Shown piece by piece: positions 1-11,689 of a stretch of DNA of 64,000 nt (position 1 is the first letter of the stretch; every line of letters starts with the position of its first letter). Below the pieces are notes generated by a model. It was not told the origin of the DNA. It ran no database searches and saw only the letters and a list, made by a program, of their open reading frames with translations. The position numbers and the translations under genes are program-made. This DNA comes from Mantis religiosa (lineage: Eukaryota > Arthropoda > Insecta > Mantodea > Mantidae): the NCBI GenBank assembly GCA_030765055.1, contig CM060955.1, forward strand, positions 154,970,006 through 155,034,005, given 5' to 3'.

Positions 1-497
1 GCTCCATTTTGGTTCAAATAAATTTACTAAATGTGAATGTCAGTTATTTGTAGTTCTATTACATATAAAAGTCAAATTAGACTGACAGGAGATATTGTAT
101 TTTTGAACAAAAGTCTCCTAAGACTTATATAAGCTCTATAATTCCAGCAATTTTTACATTATTTATTCCACTTGGGATCAATGACTTTTGACATGGTGCG
201 GGTACATCACTTTTGGTGCTAACAGAATTCGAAATATTAGACATCCTGCTTTTCATTTGAATTTATATACTCTGTACAGCTAGTGTTGTAATAGAAAAAG
301 TTTTAAAATCGTGTGCTGTGAAGTTTTTTGTGTAGCCTTCCCACAAAAGTCACAGCATTTCTCGTTTCACAAAGCAAAAGGGGTCTGTGTGCCCTTTTTG
401 CATGCACAAAAGTGCTTCGTTTTGATTTGTTTTCCCTGCACTTTGATTTGCTGTTGCCTTGAGGCTCTCCATTGGCTATTATCTGTAATCCTTCAAC

Positions 498-1331
498 ATG
501 TATACTAATACTTTCACACCTTCTACAAACATAGAGGTGCTCTTGCACGTATTTGCTTGCAGGTGGGAGTCAGGAATGTATGTTGGTACTCCTTTCTTAC
601 TTTATTTACAATTCCAATTATTGGCTTACTGAAAACAGTTCAGTTCAAGTTATACTGTTATGGTTGATGGTATTGCCACGTCTTTTATATGCACTTACAT
701 GAATTCGGTGCGCAGCTTAATCAGTTACCCTTTCTCTAGAACCCTGGAGGAAAAAGTGCAAATTAAGCAACAGGGTAGGCTAACTCCAGAACTAAGCATA
801 AAGCAGTGTGGAAAAGGAGGGAGAAATACTTCCTAAACCAGACGTTTTAACCCCAAAGTGTATGAGTATACCCCACAGTGGGTATGTGGATGTCAAGAAA
901 GAAATGCTCCGTTCTAATTTCCATGCCTGCTCTTCGGAAACAATGATGCTATGAACACAACGAGAGTGACAGATTTAGGTCACCTAACTGTGCTTATTAG
1001 TAAGCATAAAAACGTAAAGCATTTACATAATGTACTAGATTTAAGAGCTTTAGACAATATAAACATTGCGACACAGTTAAATCGTGCATTCAGGAGGCAA
1101 GACTGAAACATAACCAGAAAGTTGAAAACACAGACATGTGCTATCGCGTGTAATAGATTGCATTTTGTTGTCAATGGAGAAGAGAATTGCCTCTAAGATA
1201 AAGGATTTTAACAACAGAGCCATTACGAAGCTCTGCAGTACAAAGGAACGCCGCGTAGATTTCATACTTCGACATTAAGGAAAATCGTAACCTTGTAGCA
1301 CACTCCTAATTTTATGCACCAGCCGCCACTG
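498..1331 (+). pseudogene. hAT-type transposase 5' portion (TTF/ZMYM-like zinc finger), decayed
   Basis: A possible start at 498 opens a reading that, from about 715, matches the N-terminal region of hAT transposases with a TTF-type zinc finger. The best-preserved sister copy at 56448-57269 shows the signature GRLTPELIIKQ, then WVCGCEERNAVF, then LLFGNNDVW, then a lysine/histidine-rich helix. This copy has several stops, for example just after the TPELS-like stretch and within the finger. The right end at 1317-1331 is CACCAGCCGCCACTG, whose reverse complement begins CAGTGGCGG and looks like a hAT terminal inverted repeat. The catalytic RNase H-like domain is absent, so this is an internally deleted or 3'-collapsed relic. 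Family assignment rests on remembered motif patterns, not a search. Confidence 0.6.
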
Positions 1332-2167
1332 TGTATAGCTGCTTTTCATTAGTTCATCGTCACTCCATAGTATGTCTCCTTTATTGCACTGTCTCTATAA
1401 ATCCTTAAAGTGAGGTGAGTTCAAAACACTTCTTCAGGGGTAGCGAATGTATTAAAATAAATAAAATTAAAAGCTACAACCTAAAGTTAATTTTGTAAAT
1501 ATTATAGAAATATTACAAAAAGAGAATATAATACAAAATGAAAGAATCCGAAATAAAATGTATTTAATGAAAACCTAGGCTTTATTCAAATAAAAGCTTA
1601 CAGGCAGCAGGCTATGAACCTTCCAGAGCGTCAATAAACAAATAAAGAAGAAGGAGAGGTGGATCTAAAGTAAGTTTTATAACAAGTCTAGTTTACAGAT
1701 ATAGTAAGATTTTGTGTATCTCTAACCATTTCCGAGTGGTGCCAAGTGATGCCGAACGTGGCCATTCCCTGCAAATTACACATATGTGCTCCGTTTGTCA
1801 TACAAATATCTTAAACATGTAATATATGAATGAAAAGCATAAAATACGTTTTTCCAGATTCAAACGTTCCTGAAAAGTTTTCATTTAAGTGAAATTGTGC
1901 TATCGCGAGGGGTTCTTAACACATTTTGCTGGGTTACGTTTGAAGATGATTTAAATATATCCCTTTGGCATTTGCCCGGCTTTACAGTTTTGAAATATGC
2001 AGAACAAAATTTATTTTCATGTTCAGCAGATCCGAAAATATATATTTCCTTTTCAATTTTAACATTTAATTTTTAGCTAGAACCCAATTTCTCCTCTACC
2101 TACTATATATGTGACACTTAACACTAGAAAGAGAACGCCAAGAAGAAAACCGGTACAAAACTACAGT

Positions 2168-2490
2168 TCAAATGTCCCGCGCGTTTCCCGACTAGCTGTG
2201 ATTACAGCGACACACAACGGAAGTCTTATGTAACTGGAAGTACACATTGAATGTCATAGATGTCGCGTAAGTTTTATCTGTTATGTGTATGTCATTATGT
2301 CTAAACTGTTTAGAATGTTTCACTAAATATTAAAACTTTGATATTTTGTTTTGGTTTAAGCCATATCTCAAGTGCGAACCATCGTAATTTACTGCCGTAT
2401 TGCAAACCAAAAGCAATATACACCGACAGCGATTATTGCACTTCTAAACAAATATGTGCAGGAACCTGTATAAGTTTCAGAGATTCGAGG
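2168..2490 (+). repeat. Core repeat copy 1
   Basis: This copy follows an upstream segment ending ACCGGTACAAAACTACAG (type-1 upstream). The reading from TTC is FKCPARFPTSCDYSDTQRKSYV, so the second cysteine of CPxC and the tryptophan and histidine are lost. Confidence 0.7.
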
Positions 2491-2499
2491 CTTCTTTTG

Positions 2500-4076
2500 T
2501 GGTTATATACGATGAACTGTAGCGCATTTTATATAACACATTTAGTCTTGGAAACATTGTTCAAACATTACACCATGTGGCTGCCAAGTGGTGTACTTCC
2601 ATGTTGAACGCTGCATACACTGCATTTCCTCAAACGTACACGCTAGATAGCACTAACAGCTGAATGCGAAATATATTCAATGTCACCAACACAACTATTT
2701 TGGCTGCGGTATAGCAATACAATTGGCCTACTTTGTACCTTAATTGGGCATCAATGTACGGTGACGAAAAGACTTTAAGGTTGGCTAACCTGTACTATTT
2801 GAATGATATTTTAAAGTTAGAAATTGTAATTTAAGTTTTAACGTTAGCGAGGTGAAATTGATCCTGAACAGAATATACATCGGTTTTGAAAACCCGCAAG
2901 ATTTGAAAGACCTGCGAGGTCGTATGGGCAGCAACAAGGAAGGAAATAAGTGTTCACAAAGACGTACTGGTAAGTAAGATGTAAATACGCAAAATTAGTA
3001 TTCCATTACATATTCATTTATAGTTAATTTTTTTAATTCGTATAGCAATCTTATAATGTTTTACATGCAGGAGCATTGTTACTTCATTATTGTTGGGATA
3101 AAGACGTGTTTTTGCTTTCTTACTATCATCATCTCAATCTACCACAAATAGGATGGCAGAAACTAAAAGTGTAACATCAGTAGACGCCGGGTATATTTCT
3201 TGTTTTGGTGATGTGCTGTGAGGATCCCCAGGAACATTAGTAGTGCACTACAAAGCTTTATTTTTCATCTATACAGCAGTTTACTGTAGCATATTTCTTA
3301 AAGTATGGAACTTCACTTAAATATCAGTGGAAACGTTATGAAAAAATTTGAAGTCTACTGTCACCAACATTTTTTAAATGTTCAGGAAATTGAAGTTATT
3401 TTAGGAAGTTGATTGAATATGTTATTGGCTTTGTATTAGTAGCTTTAAATGTTAAATGTTTGTGTCATATAAAACAGACAATCTAGGGAAAGTAGTTTGC
3501 AGTTCAAATTACTTAAATAGAGCTTTCATAAACTACAAATATTCTACAATTGTCATTTAGTTTTGATATGTTCCTATGAAAAGACATTAAGCCAAAAGTA
3601 AACACCATGAATATGATTATGTGATATTTTCGATATTTAAGCTTTGTACATTCATGAACATAAACATGAAAATCCACCACTGCACTGACAAGACACCACG
3701 CGACTATAACCGGTTTAGTTCGCTACTTCTACGTGTGTCTAGGGAGTACTGGGACAAGAGGGAGGGTAGGGTCACACTTTTAGTGCCTTTCTTCCCACTA
3801 CTGATCTAGATTATATGGGTAATAAGACTTTGTCTATCTCATACCGTTTCCGGGCTGTGCCAAGTGATGCAGAACGAAGACGACATCTGAGTACAGTCCC
3901 TGCAAATTAAACAAATGTACTTCGTTTGCCATAACAATTTTCTAGATATATAATTTATAAATGTAATTCCTAGGATCTGTTTTACCAATATTTAAATTTG
4001 CATTAAATTTCCATCTAAGGGTTATTGTATAATTGAGAGATTTTCTTTAAAGTCCTCCTGTGCCATTGTTGACGAT
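2500..4076. repeat. Block P middle and tail, no gene seen
   Basis: AT-rich sequence paralogous to 14650-16390 and 58430-60190, including the conserved marker GAAAGACCTGCGAGGTCGTA at about 2907. The 89-codon open frame at 2338-2607 is broken in the sister copies and is not called as a gene. Confidence 0.65.
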
Positions 4077-4118
4077 AAACACACACACGCACGCACACAC
4101 ACTTACACACATACAGCA
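4077..4118. repeat. CA-rich microsatellite
   Basis: An imperfect (CA)n run with a few G and T interruptions, ten bases left of the solo LTR. It is absent from the paralogous blocks at 16390 and 60190. Confidence 0.85.
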
Positions 4119-4127
4119 CTTTGGTAT

Positions 4128-4611
4128 TGTGACTTTGTGGGTTCGTGAAATCAAAAGTCCAGGTTATAAACCCCAAAAATTGCACTTTATTTCCGTAGAA
4201 ACACGCTTCGTACACAGCAGTCCAGATCTAGGTCACATACACAATACAACTTGCAAGGTCAACGACACAGCTCTCTAGCTTTCACGCACGAGAGTCCCCC
4301 CAGGGGCCTACTTCGTTAGGTACGGGTTTGGCGCACCCGAGCCAACAGTCTCCCTCGTGTGGGCTCCTCTTCGGGGTTGAGGGAAACGGTCAACAGGCCC
4401 ACCCACGTATAGGCCGTGCGTGGAGACCCGTGTCGGTGGAAAGGTGAACGAAATTTTTAGTAGGTTTTGATTGACTTTTATGTACGTGTATTTTTAATAG
4501 GTTTTGTTATAATTGTATGGTTTTTAGAAAGTTTTATATCTGGCTGATGCCATGACTGGATCTTTAAAGGGCGCTGATGACCGCCCTAGTTGAGCGCCCT
4601 TATATATCATC

Positions 4612-4661
<50 letters not shown>

Positions 4662-4895
4662 GCACGAGAGTACAATTAACGACTGACTCTTTTGGCGGGC
4701 GGGCTGCCTTTTTATAGATTACTCACATTCCGGAATTTTCTCAAACAATTGATGCGCGGCTAGAACAGAGACGAATTCTTGAGTAATCCGTCTCCTGCCC
4801 CCCCCCCTCGCCGTTTCGGTGAGCTTTTATCTACACATTACACTACGCTTCCCTTTGAATGCCTCGCTGCCTCGATCTACAATGGGCTCACGACA
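4128..4895 (-). mobile_element. Solo Gypsy-type LTR, minus strand, split by a SINE-like insert
   Basis: On the minus strand the sequence begins TGTCG and ends ACAAAGTCACA, the same terminus as the LTRs at 45157 and 47001. A TATA-like box lies at 4708-4717 (complement) and AATAAA at 4186-4191 (complement). The 4-bp GTAT flanks both ends (4124-4127 and 4896-4899). The paralogous blocks read straight through as TTTGGTATTTACC (near 16428 and 60219), which is the empty site. Removing the nested insert leaves about 392 bp. No internal coding region remains, so this is a solo LTR left by LTR-LTR recombination. Confidence 0.88.
4296..4661 (+). mobile_element. SINE-like element with (ATC)n tail nested in the solo LTR
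   Basis: A 366-bp GC-rich head followed by a long (CAT)n run from about 4609 to 4661. It is bounded by a perfect 10-bp direct repeat GCACGAGAGT (4286-4295 and 4662-4671), as expected for target-primed reverse transcription. The segment near 4570 (GGCGCTGATGACCGCCCTAG) resembles the 3' region of insect LINE/SINE families that end in trinucleotide tails. No protein is encoded. It could be a true SINE or a heavily 5'-truncated LINE 3' end. Confidence 0.75.
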
Positions 4896-5105
4896 GTATT
4901 TACCCGACTTTTCGGTTTTCTGTTTTGAGAAGAAAACAAAGTCTTTCTTTATATTCATGTGATCCCAAAACATATATTTATGGTGCAATCTTGACATATA
5001 ATGTTTGGGTAGAATGGCAATTATCCCCCACCTACTATGTAGTGGAGGCTCGTGTGGGATCGGATACCTTAGGATTTCTTACATTAGTATTTCCTGACAC
5101 TTAAG

Positions 5106-5743
5106 AAAGAATAAAATATAATTTCAGAAACTTTTATTCCACATTAAAACATTTACTAAATAATACTTTTGAAATGAAATTATAATAAAAAGATATTTAA
5201 GGTTAAGGCTCTCTTTGCATTTTTTTTTCAAAATGTGAGTGTAGTATCATGCAGTAATTATTTTATCACGTAATTCATTTCTGGATTGCAGTGTTTGTTT
5301 ACTTTTCTTTGCAATGAACACACTTGAGAGTAGGGTATTCCATTCAAGTTTGGTCCAGTTTCCGTGACACCAATATACAACATTAATCCAGTCCTCACCG
5401 AAGGTTCTCACCAGAGGTTCTCCACAAACGATAAATTTTTCTTTGTTGTTTTTGTTCATCTACTTCATCTACTTCATTCTGCACAAATTTCACCATCTTC
5501 AAGAAGGCAGCACAGGTAGCGGGGCGACTCAAGACTTTAGCCATCCAGTCCTTAGTGACTGGGTAAGGCGCATTCTGTGCAAACAGGTGTCCGGTCCTGT
5601 GAGTTGCAAGCTGTTCAGCACCTGCTGCCTAGAGGTAAGGACACCCGTAGGGTGGTTGATTGCACTTCACCTTCGGGTGCAGGGCCGTTAGTGTACCTGC
5701 GCTTACCTCTTTTACTAGTTTCCTTTTTTTTCACTTCCAGTAA
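5106..5743. other. Unassigned stretch upstream of the Jockey ORF1 fragment
   Basis: Bases 5106-5460 match no other part of the window by eye. A 70-codon minus-strand open frame (5247-5459) reads like protein (YWCHGNWTKLEWNTLLSS) but I do not recognise it. A 9-base T run sits at 5221. Bases 5480-5743 are more GC-rich and probably belong to the 5' untranslated region of the Jockey fragment that follows. The left end of that element is not resolved. Confidence 0.35.
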
Positions 5744-7090
5744 TTTTCCGTAATTCCAGAAGTCAATGATATTCCTTCCACCTCGACCCGTACAGGGTCT
5801 GATGAACCGGCCGCTACGGCCAACCCAAGCACCTCCACTGGAGGTATCAGGAAGAGGAAACCTTGCCAACAAAGCCATGGCGGAAAGGGCAAGGTGGTTC
5901 TTTTAGAACATTCATCTGACCAGGGCGTCTCACGGGAAGCTATTTCTCGTGTAGGCAAAATTACAGAGTCTGACTCCGACGACGAGCGCACTAGTGTGCG
6001 CAGTTTCCAGACTAGGAGTGGGAGGACATCCGTGCTCTCCTGCAACTCCTCTTACTCCTCGGCGTCTGACGGAGGCCAGGAGCCCAGCTCCTCGGACCTC
6101 TCGTCGGATGGCGAGGAGGGTGAGGAGTTCCGTGAAGTAAGGTCACGGAGAACCAAGCGAGCAGCAAAACTTGCTGCAGAGGGCGTGTCCTCTGGCCAGT
6201 CTACCCGATCAGGTCCCACCTCCGGTCAGAACCAGGCTGGAAGACAAAGGCGGCACATACCGCCAATCATCGTGCACAACTTTTTGGGGGCGGTAGGCTT
6301 CCTTAAGGAGGTCATTCCGACCCTCGAAAACGAGTGCTCGGTGAAGAAGAGCAAGAGCCGGTTTGTCTTCCACGCAAAGAACGAGGGGGACTGCACTAAA
6401 ATTCTGCTGCACCTCAAGCAGAGGAAAATTCTCCACTTCACCTTTGCCCTGAATAAGGCCCGTGATGTACGCTGAGTCATCCGAGGGTTACCCGCGGACA
6501 CTTCCGTGGATGACATAAGGGCAGACCTCATCCGCCAGGGCATTATCCCAAGACTTGTGAAGCAGCTCACTCGACCTGCTCCAGATCGCCAGGGAACTAA
6601 AACTCCCCTTCCCCTGTCCCTAGTAGTGGTAGAGCGGGTAAACGACCCCGAGGTTAAGCTGGATGATGTTCGCACCATCTGCTACCTCCGGATTACTCTG
6701 GAACCAGCCAAAGGCTCTGGCGGGCCCCCTCAGTGTTACCGATGTCTGGGGTTTAATCGCTCCAGCCTCTTCTGCCTCCACTGTCCTCGCTGCTTGAGGT
6801 GCGGTGGCACCCACCTCAGGGAGGACTGCCCCCGTGCCATCACGGAAGTTCCGACCTGCACTTACTGCAAAGGAGAGCACATAGCGTGCTATGGAGGTTG
6901 CCCTACCAGGAAGGCGGTTATTGCCTCTAGGGGACCAGCTCCAGGGCCAATAACCCAGAACACCCGTTCTGAGCCAGTAGCGGAGAGAGCAACCTCTTCC
7001 ATAGCACCACGGCAACAATTGCCTAGCTCCAATAGTGCCCCATCCTTTGCTGAGGTGGTGTGCAAACCAGCCGGTGGCTCGACGCCATAA
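5744..7090 (+). pseudogene. Jockey-type non-LTR retrotransposon ORF1 (gag-like), one nonsense codon
   Basis: The frame is open from 5744 to a TGA at 6473-6475, then continues in the same frame to TAA at 7088-7090. The N-terminal part is Ser/Arg/Glu-rich and likely disordered. The middle (VIRGLPADTSVDDIRADL, just after the stop) aligns with VIRGLGSDTDPEDIKVGL in the ORF1 at 27403. Three C-terminal zinc knuckles follow: CYRCLGF..C, in which the expected His is missing; CLRCGGTHLREDC; and CTYCKGEHIACYGGC. ORF1 proteins of this type bind the element RNA. The element stops at the TAAATG where ORF2 would start, and repeat background resumes at about 7093. A 3' loss is unusual for LINEs, which normally lose the 5' end. 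The TGA fits a CpG transition from CGA. Confidence 0.85.
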
Positions 7091-7102
7091 ATGTATCCCA
7101 AA

Positions 7103-7600
7103 TTAAAGTACTGCAATAAAACCTAGTCTTTATTTAAATAAACTTTACAGACATACACTCAAAAGAAAGGTACTTTGAACAATAAGAGCGTCTATAAACA
7201 ACTAAAGGAGAAGAAAGAGAGGTAGACCTTGAGTTATAGTGAAATACCCCAAAGCTGGTCGCTATCTGGTAATCCAGTTTTCCTTGCATGGATTGTAGAT
7301 AAAACATGACAACTCTAGTTTGATATAAGTAATGATAAATTCAGACAAATAAGGAACAATCCCGAAGTACTTCATTCCACGAAGTAAAATGTGTTTGACG
7401 TAAATTCTGTGTTTTAACAGGGCGTACATTTTCTATCATCTCTTACAGTTTACCAGTTATACAAAAGTCATAAATGGTATAAATAGAACTTCACGGACTT
7501 CTACATTTGTCATAAAATATCTCACACATAAAATATTATAATCAAAATTGTTGCACCAAATTTTCTAAAATCAAAATTTTTTAACAATTTTGTATGCTAT
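7103..7600 (+). repeat. Module M1, forward copy
   Basis: A composite of TATTTAAATAAACTTTACAG, then GCGTCTATAAACAA, then GTAGACCTTGAG, then a CTTACAGTTTACCAG segment. It is paralogous to 13940, 33765, 49430 and 62640. Reverse-complement copies occur at 11040, 42200 and 54975. No coding capacity is visible. Confidence 0.7.
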
Positions 7601-7626
7601 TCCCTATACCGAAACCTGAAACACGA

Positions 7627-7735
7627 ATGTCGGATAACTCTAAACCCCATGGACCCTGGGCTCATTTGAACATCATTTCACCCGATCCATTCATCGTGCG
7701 ATATGGCAACGTTGGAGGATGTAATTTACAAAAGG
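7627..7735 (+). mobile_element. SINE family S1, 3' part
   Basis: This matches the body and tail of the complete SINE at 63285-63500 (ACTCATTTGAACATCATTTCAC, then CATTCATCGTGCGATAT, then TTGGAGGATGTA). The tRNA-like head is absent. Confidence 0.7.
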
Positions 7736-7739
7736 AAGG

Positions 7740-8234
7740 GAAAAAAACATTTTCTGTGAAATAGCCGTAGTTCACACCTTGTTCATTCTATCTAAGATGC
7801 TCAACTGAGTACAGAAGTTGTATACTCTTAGGTTGATCTTTGACATTGTGTGAGTACATTACTTTTGGCACTAGACATTCGTCACATCAGAGACATACTG
7901 ATTTTTATTGGAATTTATAACTCCATACGTGTTCGCATTCGTACGCATTACTAAACATTCACATGAATTTTCGGAACTTCCTGTTGGTTAACATATTTGT
8001 AACATTTCATTAAATTTGCACTGTAGCAGCAGTACCTGTCCTTTAAGATTGTAGATTGTATTATACTTTAGTTTTGTCAGTTCTGCTTGGAAATTTGATT
8101 GTGCTTTATAGTAAGCCACTGAAAACGTGTTCAGTTTGGTTCCTATTTCGGAAATTGTGTTTATTGTTCAAATTCTATAACATTTCGTATTCTCCAGAAT
8201 CTTCGCAGTTTAAAATATTGAATTGTTTCTTCAC
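7740..8234. repeat. LINE-fossil module, left part
   Basis: AT-rich sequence paralogous to 21480-21800, 23520-23900 and part of 43900-44100. No gene seen. Confidence 0.6.
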
Positions 8235-8592
8235 ATTGCAACCTCCTCGCATTCTGTTACATATTGTTCTACGCTTCCTTTTTCCTCACACAATTCACAA
8301 ATTCCCTTTTCCCTACCTCTTATCTCTCTTAGAGATATTGTTCCTTTTTCTCATCCACGCTAACGCTTCTCTCTCTTGCCTATTGCAGTAATCTACATAT
8401 GCTTCCAGACCCCAGTTCCGTTTTATTCGTTTGTAAAATTGTAATGACTTCATATTTTCTTGATCTCTCCATATTTCCAGTCTTTCTATATCTTCTATTC
8501 TACATTTTACCAATTTACCCACATTACTTGTATTCCTTTCTTCTAATCTCCATTTATCTCTCATTTCTACTTTTTCCTTAATTCCTCCTATC
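8235..8592 (-). pseudogene. R1/LOA-like LINE ORF2 C-terminus, fossil copy 1
   Basis: Minus-strand reading contains MRDKWRLEERNT, then NWGLEAYVDYCNRQERE-LAWMR, then in another frame CELCEEKGSVEQYVTEC. This is the C-terminal cysteine/histidine finger region of an R1-type LINE protein. The finger histidine is glutamine here and there are frameshifts. Sister copies are at 24872 and 44790/47484. It is an ancient 3' end carried passively in the background repeat. Confidence 0.55.
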
Positions 8593-8599
8593 GCTGACT

Positions 8600-9359
8600 A
8601 TCAACTGTTTGTGTTCTCTAATCTTTTCTGCAATAACAAAATATAGAAGAGTATTGTATTTTTTATTCTTATAGTGTTCTAAACCAAAATGAACAGTTGT
8701 GAAGTAAATATTCGTATGATATAAATGTAAATAAAACAATACCTACAAAAATATTAACTAACGGATGGCACGCAGTTGTAATTCCTATATGTATACCGAT
8801 ATGTATATATGTATAGTGTGGTTCCTACTACGGATATTGAGTTTATGTTCAAAATCTGTAACATCTGGTATTCTCCAGGATCTTCGCAGTTTAAAAAACT
8901 GAATGGTTCTAATGAAGGAAATTTGTCGACATGTCCGTGTTTAAGTTTCTCTTTAAATAACAAACTCTATATACTGAATGTCTGAATTCTGACACTACTG
9001 TTTCTACGCTGAAAAAATAATTTTAGTAATTAGTATATTCTTGGTACAAAAACAGTTAACAGTCCGGTTGTCGCAAATGGAGATGAAGCAAGTATTATTT
9101 ACATGTTTCTAATTATTATTATTATTATTTTTTGTTAAATTGGAACTTTTAATGAACTGTTGCTCTTCTGAGGTAAGAAATAAGTACAGTTCTCGGAGAA
9201 CTAATTGATTATAAAATTCGTAAGTCACCCATTTATATCCTTTTTGTTATGATGGCTATTTATCAATGCTGCCAACTGGCAAAAATAAACACTGCTACAA
9301 CAGCGAGGGAACCGGGTTAATATATGGGGGGGGGGTTCAATATTTGTATATCATTTTCA
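8600..9359. repeat. LINE-fossil module, right part
   Basis: AT-rich sequence paralogous to parts of 21840-22200, 23890-24250 and 43910-44230 (marker CAGTCCGGTTGTCG). It holds an (ATT)n run near 9113 and a 10-G run at about 9325. No gene seen. Confidence 0.6.
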
Positions 9360-9440
9360 CTTACGTCGTTCAACTTCACGTCATATCGGACGATGAATGA
9401 AATGTTGCTCAAATGAAACCAGAAATATGGAGAACGTTAC
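9360..9440 (-). mobile_element. SINE family S1, 3' fragment
   Basis: Reverse complement of the S1 tail: TCATATCGGACGATGAATGA followed by TGCTCAAATGA, as at 18695 and 41150. Confidence 0.6.
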
Positions 9441-11030
9441 AACTAATTCTGTGTGGACGCTATGGGTAAAAAAGCAATTCATAAGTGGAAAGTCTGTGTG
9501 AGATACTCAAAGATATAAATATACAAGCTTAATAATGTGCTATTGTGTTCCCTTGATGACATTATGCACCGAAATTGAATGTCCCAACGTTTTTTACCTT
9601 CCCATTCTTCCGCTGTGATAATCTTATTCGTACTCCAATTGCAGGCGATTAGCATTTGTTACCGCTCGGAATAAAAATGAAAACGGAAGTATACAGAAAC
9701 CTCTTCATTGAACAACTTACCATTTGACAATTTAGAGTCTCCAGGCTTCAATGCAAAGCAAAAGTTTTTATATGGCTTTTGTAAAATAATTTCAAAATAT
9801 TGATCCAATTCTCCGACGCTTACGTTACATGTTGGGGGACTATTGTGTGTTTAAATGAGATGATGTTTGTCCTTGAACGATACTAGGCGATCAACCAATC
9901 GGAGTCCTAATTGCATTCCCCGTTAGTGGCCAGCTGAATGCATCTCTAAAATGTGATCCATGAGGAGGATATAGAGTAAGGTGTCTAACATAACCGTACA
10001 ACTCCCGTATATTAGCTCAAATAGGTTTCTAATACAACTAAATGAAGTACCAATATATTGTCACAATGCATCGTGACGTAAGCGCTGTGATGATCATTAT
10101 TATTGTTTGGTATGTGTGCGTGTACGTATATTTGTAATTACTCATAACTGAAGTGTAAACTTTTGATATGACATGATAAAATAATTGTTTGGAATAAGCC
10201 AAGGTGTTGTTAAATTCGGGAGAGCTAGGGTAGACAGTACACTTCCTCTTGGCTTGAAGAATGCTGAATAGGTAAAACGGTTGTCCTCTCATTGTATACT
10301 TGTTTACAAATTGTTCGTAATGTCCATTTGCTCTAGGGAGTACAAAGCAATATTAATCAGTTGTTCTTCCATTGGGAAAGGTGTATCAGCTGGATTATCT
10401 TGCAGTTGAAATGAGTTACGAAGTAATTTCCGCTCCCTTATCACTGGCAATAAAGCCCAATTGAGTGAATGTGGGCACATATTATGTTGGAAACAGAAAT
10501 AATACGTATAAACTGACCGATGTTAAGGACTTAATTACGAAAAAATCGACATGGTAACACAAGACTGACTAAACTGCGTGTCACATGCAGATAAGGTACA
10601 AAAACACGAATTTTGGGACGAAACAGCACGTGACGAGATTTTGGAGCCTATCATCATAAATGTTTAATACATGGACGAGAAGACAAAGACAATGACGAAT
10701 TGTCTCTGGACGCAAGTGAAATTCGCATATATATGGTTGCACCACTGGCAGTTCTTTTGTTTAGCAAAAGAGGTAATTCATAAAACAAATGCATAAAATA
10801 CAACTGTGATTTCTACAACTGCATTATTACTAAAGTTCGTAAAATACATTTTGGGTTCCCTTACGGCTGACGCCAAGTAGACTAGGATAGTGTGCGACAT
10901 AGGGGGACATATGAAAAGAGTGGGGGTAACAAAGTGGCAACGCTGAGCAGGTTAACGCATCTGATTCGCTAGAGTCCACAACTCTACCCAATTGAAACAC
11001 TTAATAGTGAGTAGCATACCTCGAAATACA
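9441..11030. other. Low-copy stretch with no recognisable gene
   Basis: Unlike most of the window, this 1.6 kb has no paralogue here that I can see. Near 9454 one frame reads VDAMGKKAIHKW, faintly like the helix-turn-helix of a mariner-type transposase, but it breaks at once. Open frames such as 10038-10292 (minus) are short and unrecognised. Confidence 0.4.
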
Positions 11031-11039
11031 AAAGTGCTT

Positions 11040-11680
11040 CATCTTTCTAGAAAATGTCCCACTCCACACATTCTCTACAAATATCATTTTCAAAAAATGT
11101 TGATTTTATAAAAGGTTGTAAAAGTTTTCATTAGAATGCCGTTGTGTGATAAATTTAATGACAAATTTACAGCTTGACAGTTGTCTCAGAAACGCTCTTT
11201 ATTCTGGATTACATTGTATAATTAGTAAACTGTAAGAGACAATAGAAAATGCAGATCTTGTTAAAACAAAAATTCATATCAAATACTTTTATCTTGGAGT
11301 GAACCATTTCTTATATACCTCTAATTATTTGCCTGAATTTATCAATACGTTTATCAAATTAGAAGTTTTCATCGTTTGTTTTGTCTATAGGTCATGCAAC
11401 GAAAGCAAAATGTCCCACATGCGACAGTTTTAAAATACTTTGCTCTACCTTAAAGTCTAACTCTCTCTCTCTTCTTCTTTATTTATGGACGTTATTGAAC
11501 GCTCTAAACACCCTAATTTAACGTCTGCTGTCTGTTAATTTTATTTAATATAGCCTAGGTGTTTATCAAGCACCTGTTACTAGAGATTCTTTTACTGTGC
11601 ATAACACTTGCATTCTGTAATATTTGTATAATTATTCTAGAAATTAGTTTAATATTCTAGCTTATAATATTAGTATTTTA
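11040..11680 (-). repeat. Module M1, inverted copy 1
   Basis: Read on the minus strand, this gives the same order as the forward copies: GAATC, CCTAGGCTATATT, GTCCATAAATAAAGAAGAAG, AGAGTTAGAC, then TCTCTTACAGTTTAC and GTGGGACATTTTCT. Very similar inverted copies lie at 42200-42600 and 54975-55400. Confidence 0.75.
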
Positions 11681-11689
11681 ATAGATACA

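Larger units (their letters stand above)
1..5105 (+). repeat. Long duplicated block P, copy 1
   Basis: This block aligns by eye with 55990-60400 in the same order and orientation: hAT relic, M1-like segment, core repeat, then a CA-dinucleotide-poor AT-rich tail. The second half, from about 2240, also aligns with 14250-16990. It is interrupted here by the solo LTR at 4128-4895, which the other copies lack. The stretches 1-497, 1332-2167 and 2500-4076 hold no credible gene; short open frames there are not preserved between copies. Borders are approximate. Confidence 0.75.

Noticed and set aside
2338..2607. 89-codon open frame as a small gene
   Set aside because: It lies in block P and is broken in the paralogues near 14350 and 58290; no motif.
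4609..4661. (ATC)n run as an independent microsatellite
   Set aside because: It ends exactly at the 10-bp target duplication, so it is the tail of the inserted element.
5632..5740. Intron-like GAGGTAAGG ... pyrimidine tract ... CAG upstream of the Jockey ORF1
   Set aside because: Donor- and acceptor-like strings are common, no exon frame connects across them, and Jockey elements are normally unspliced.
10038..10292. 84-codon minus-strand frame in the low-copy stretch
   Set aside because: No recognisable motif, low-complexity Tyr/Thr runs, and no second copy to test conservation.
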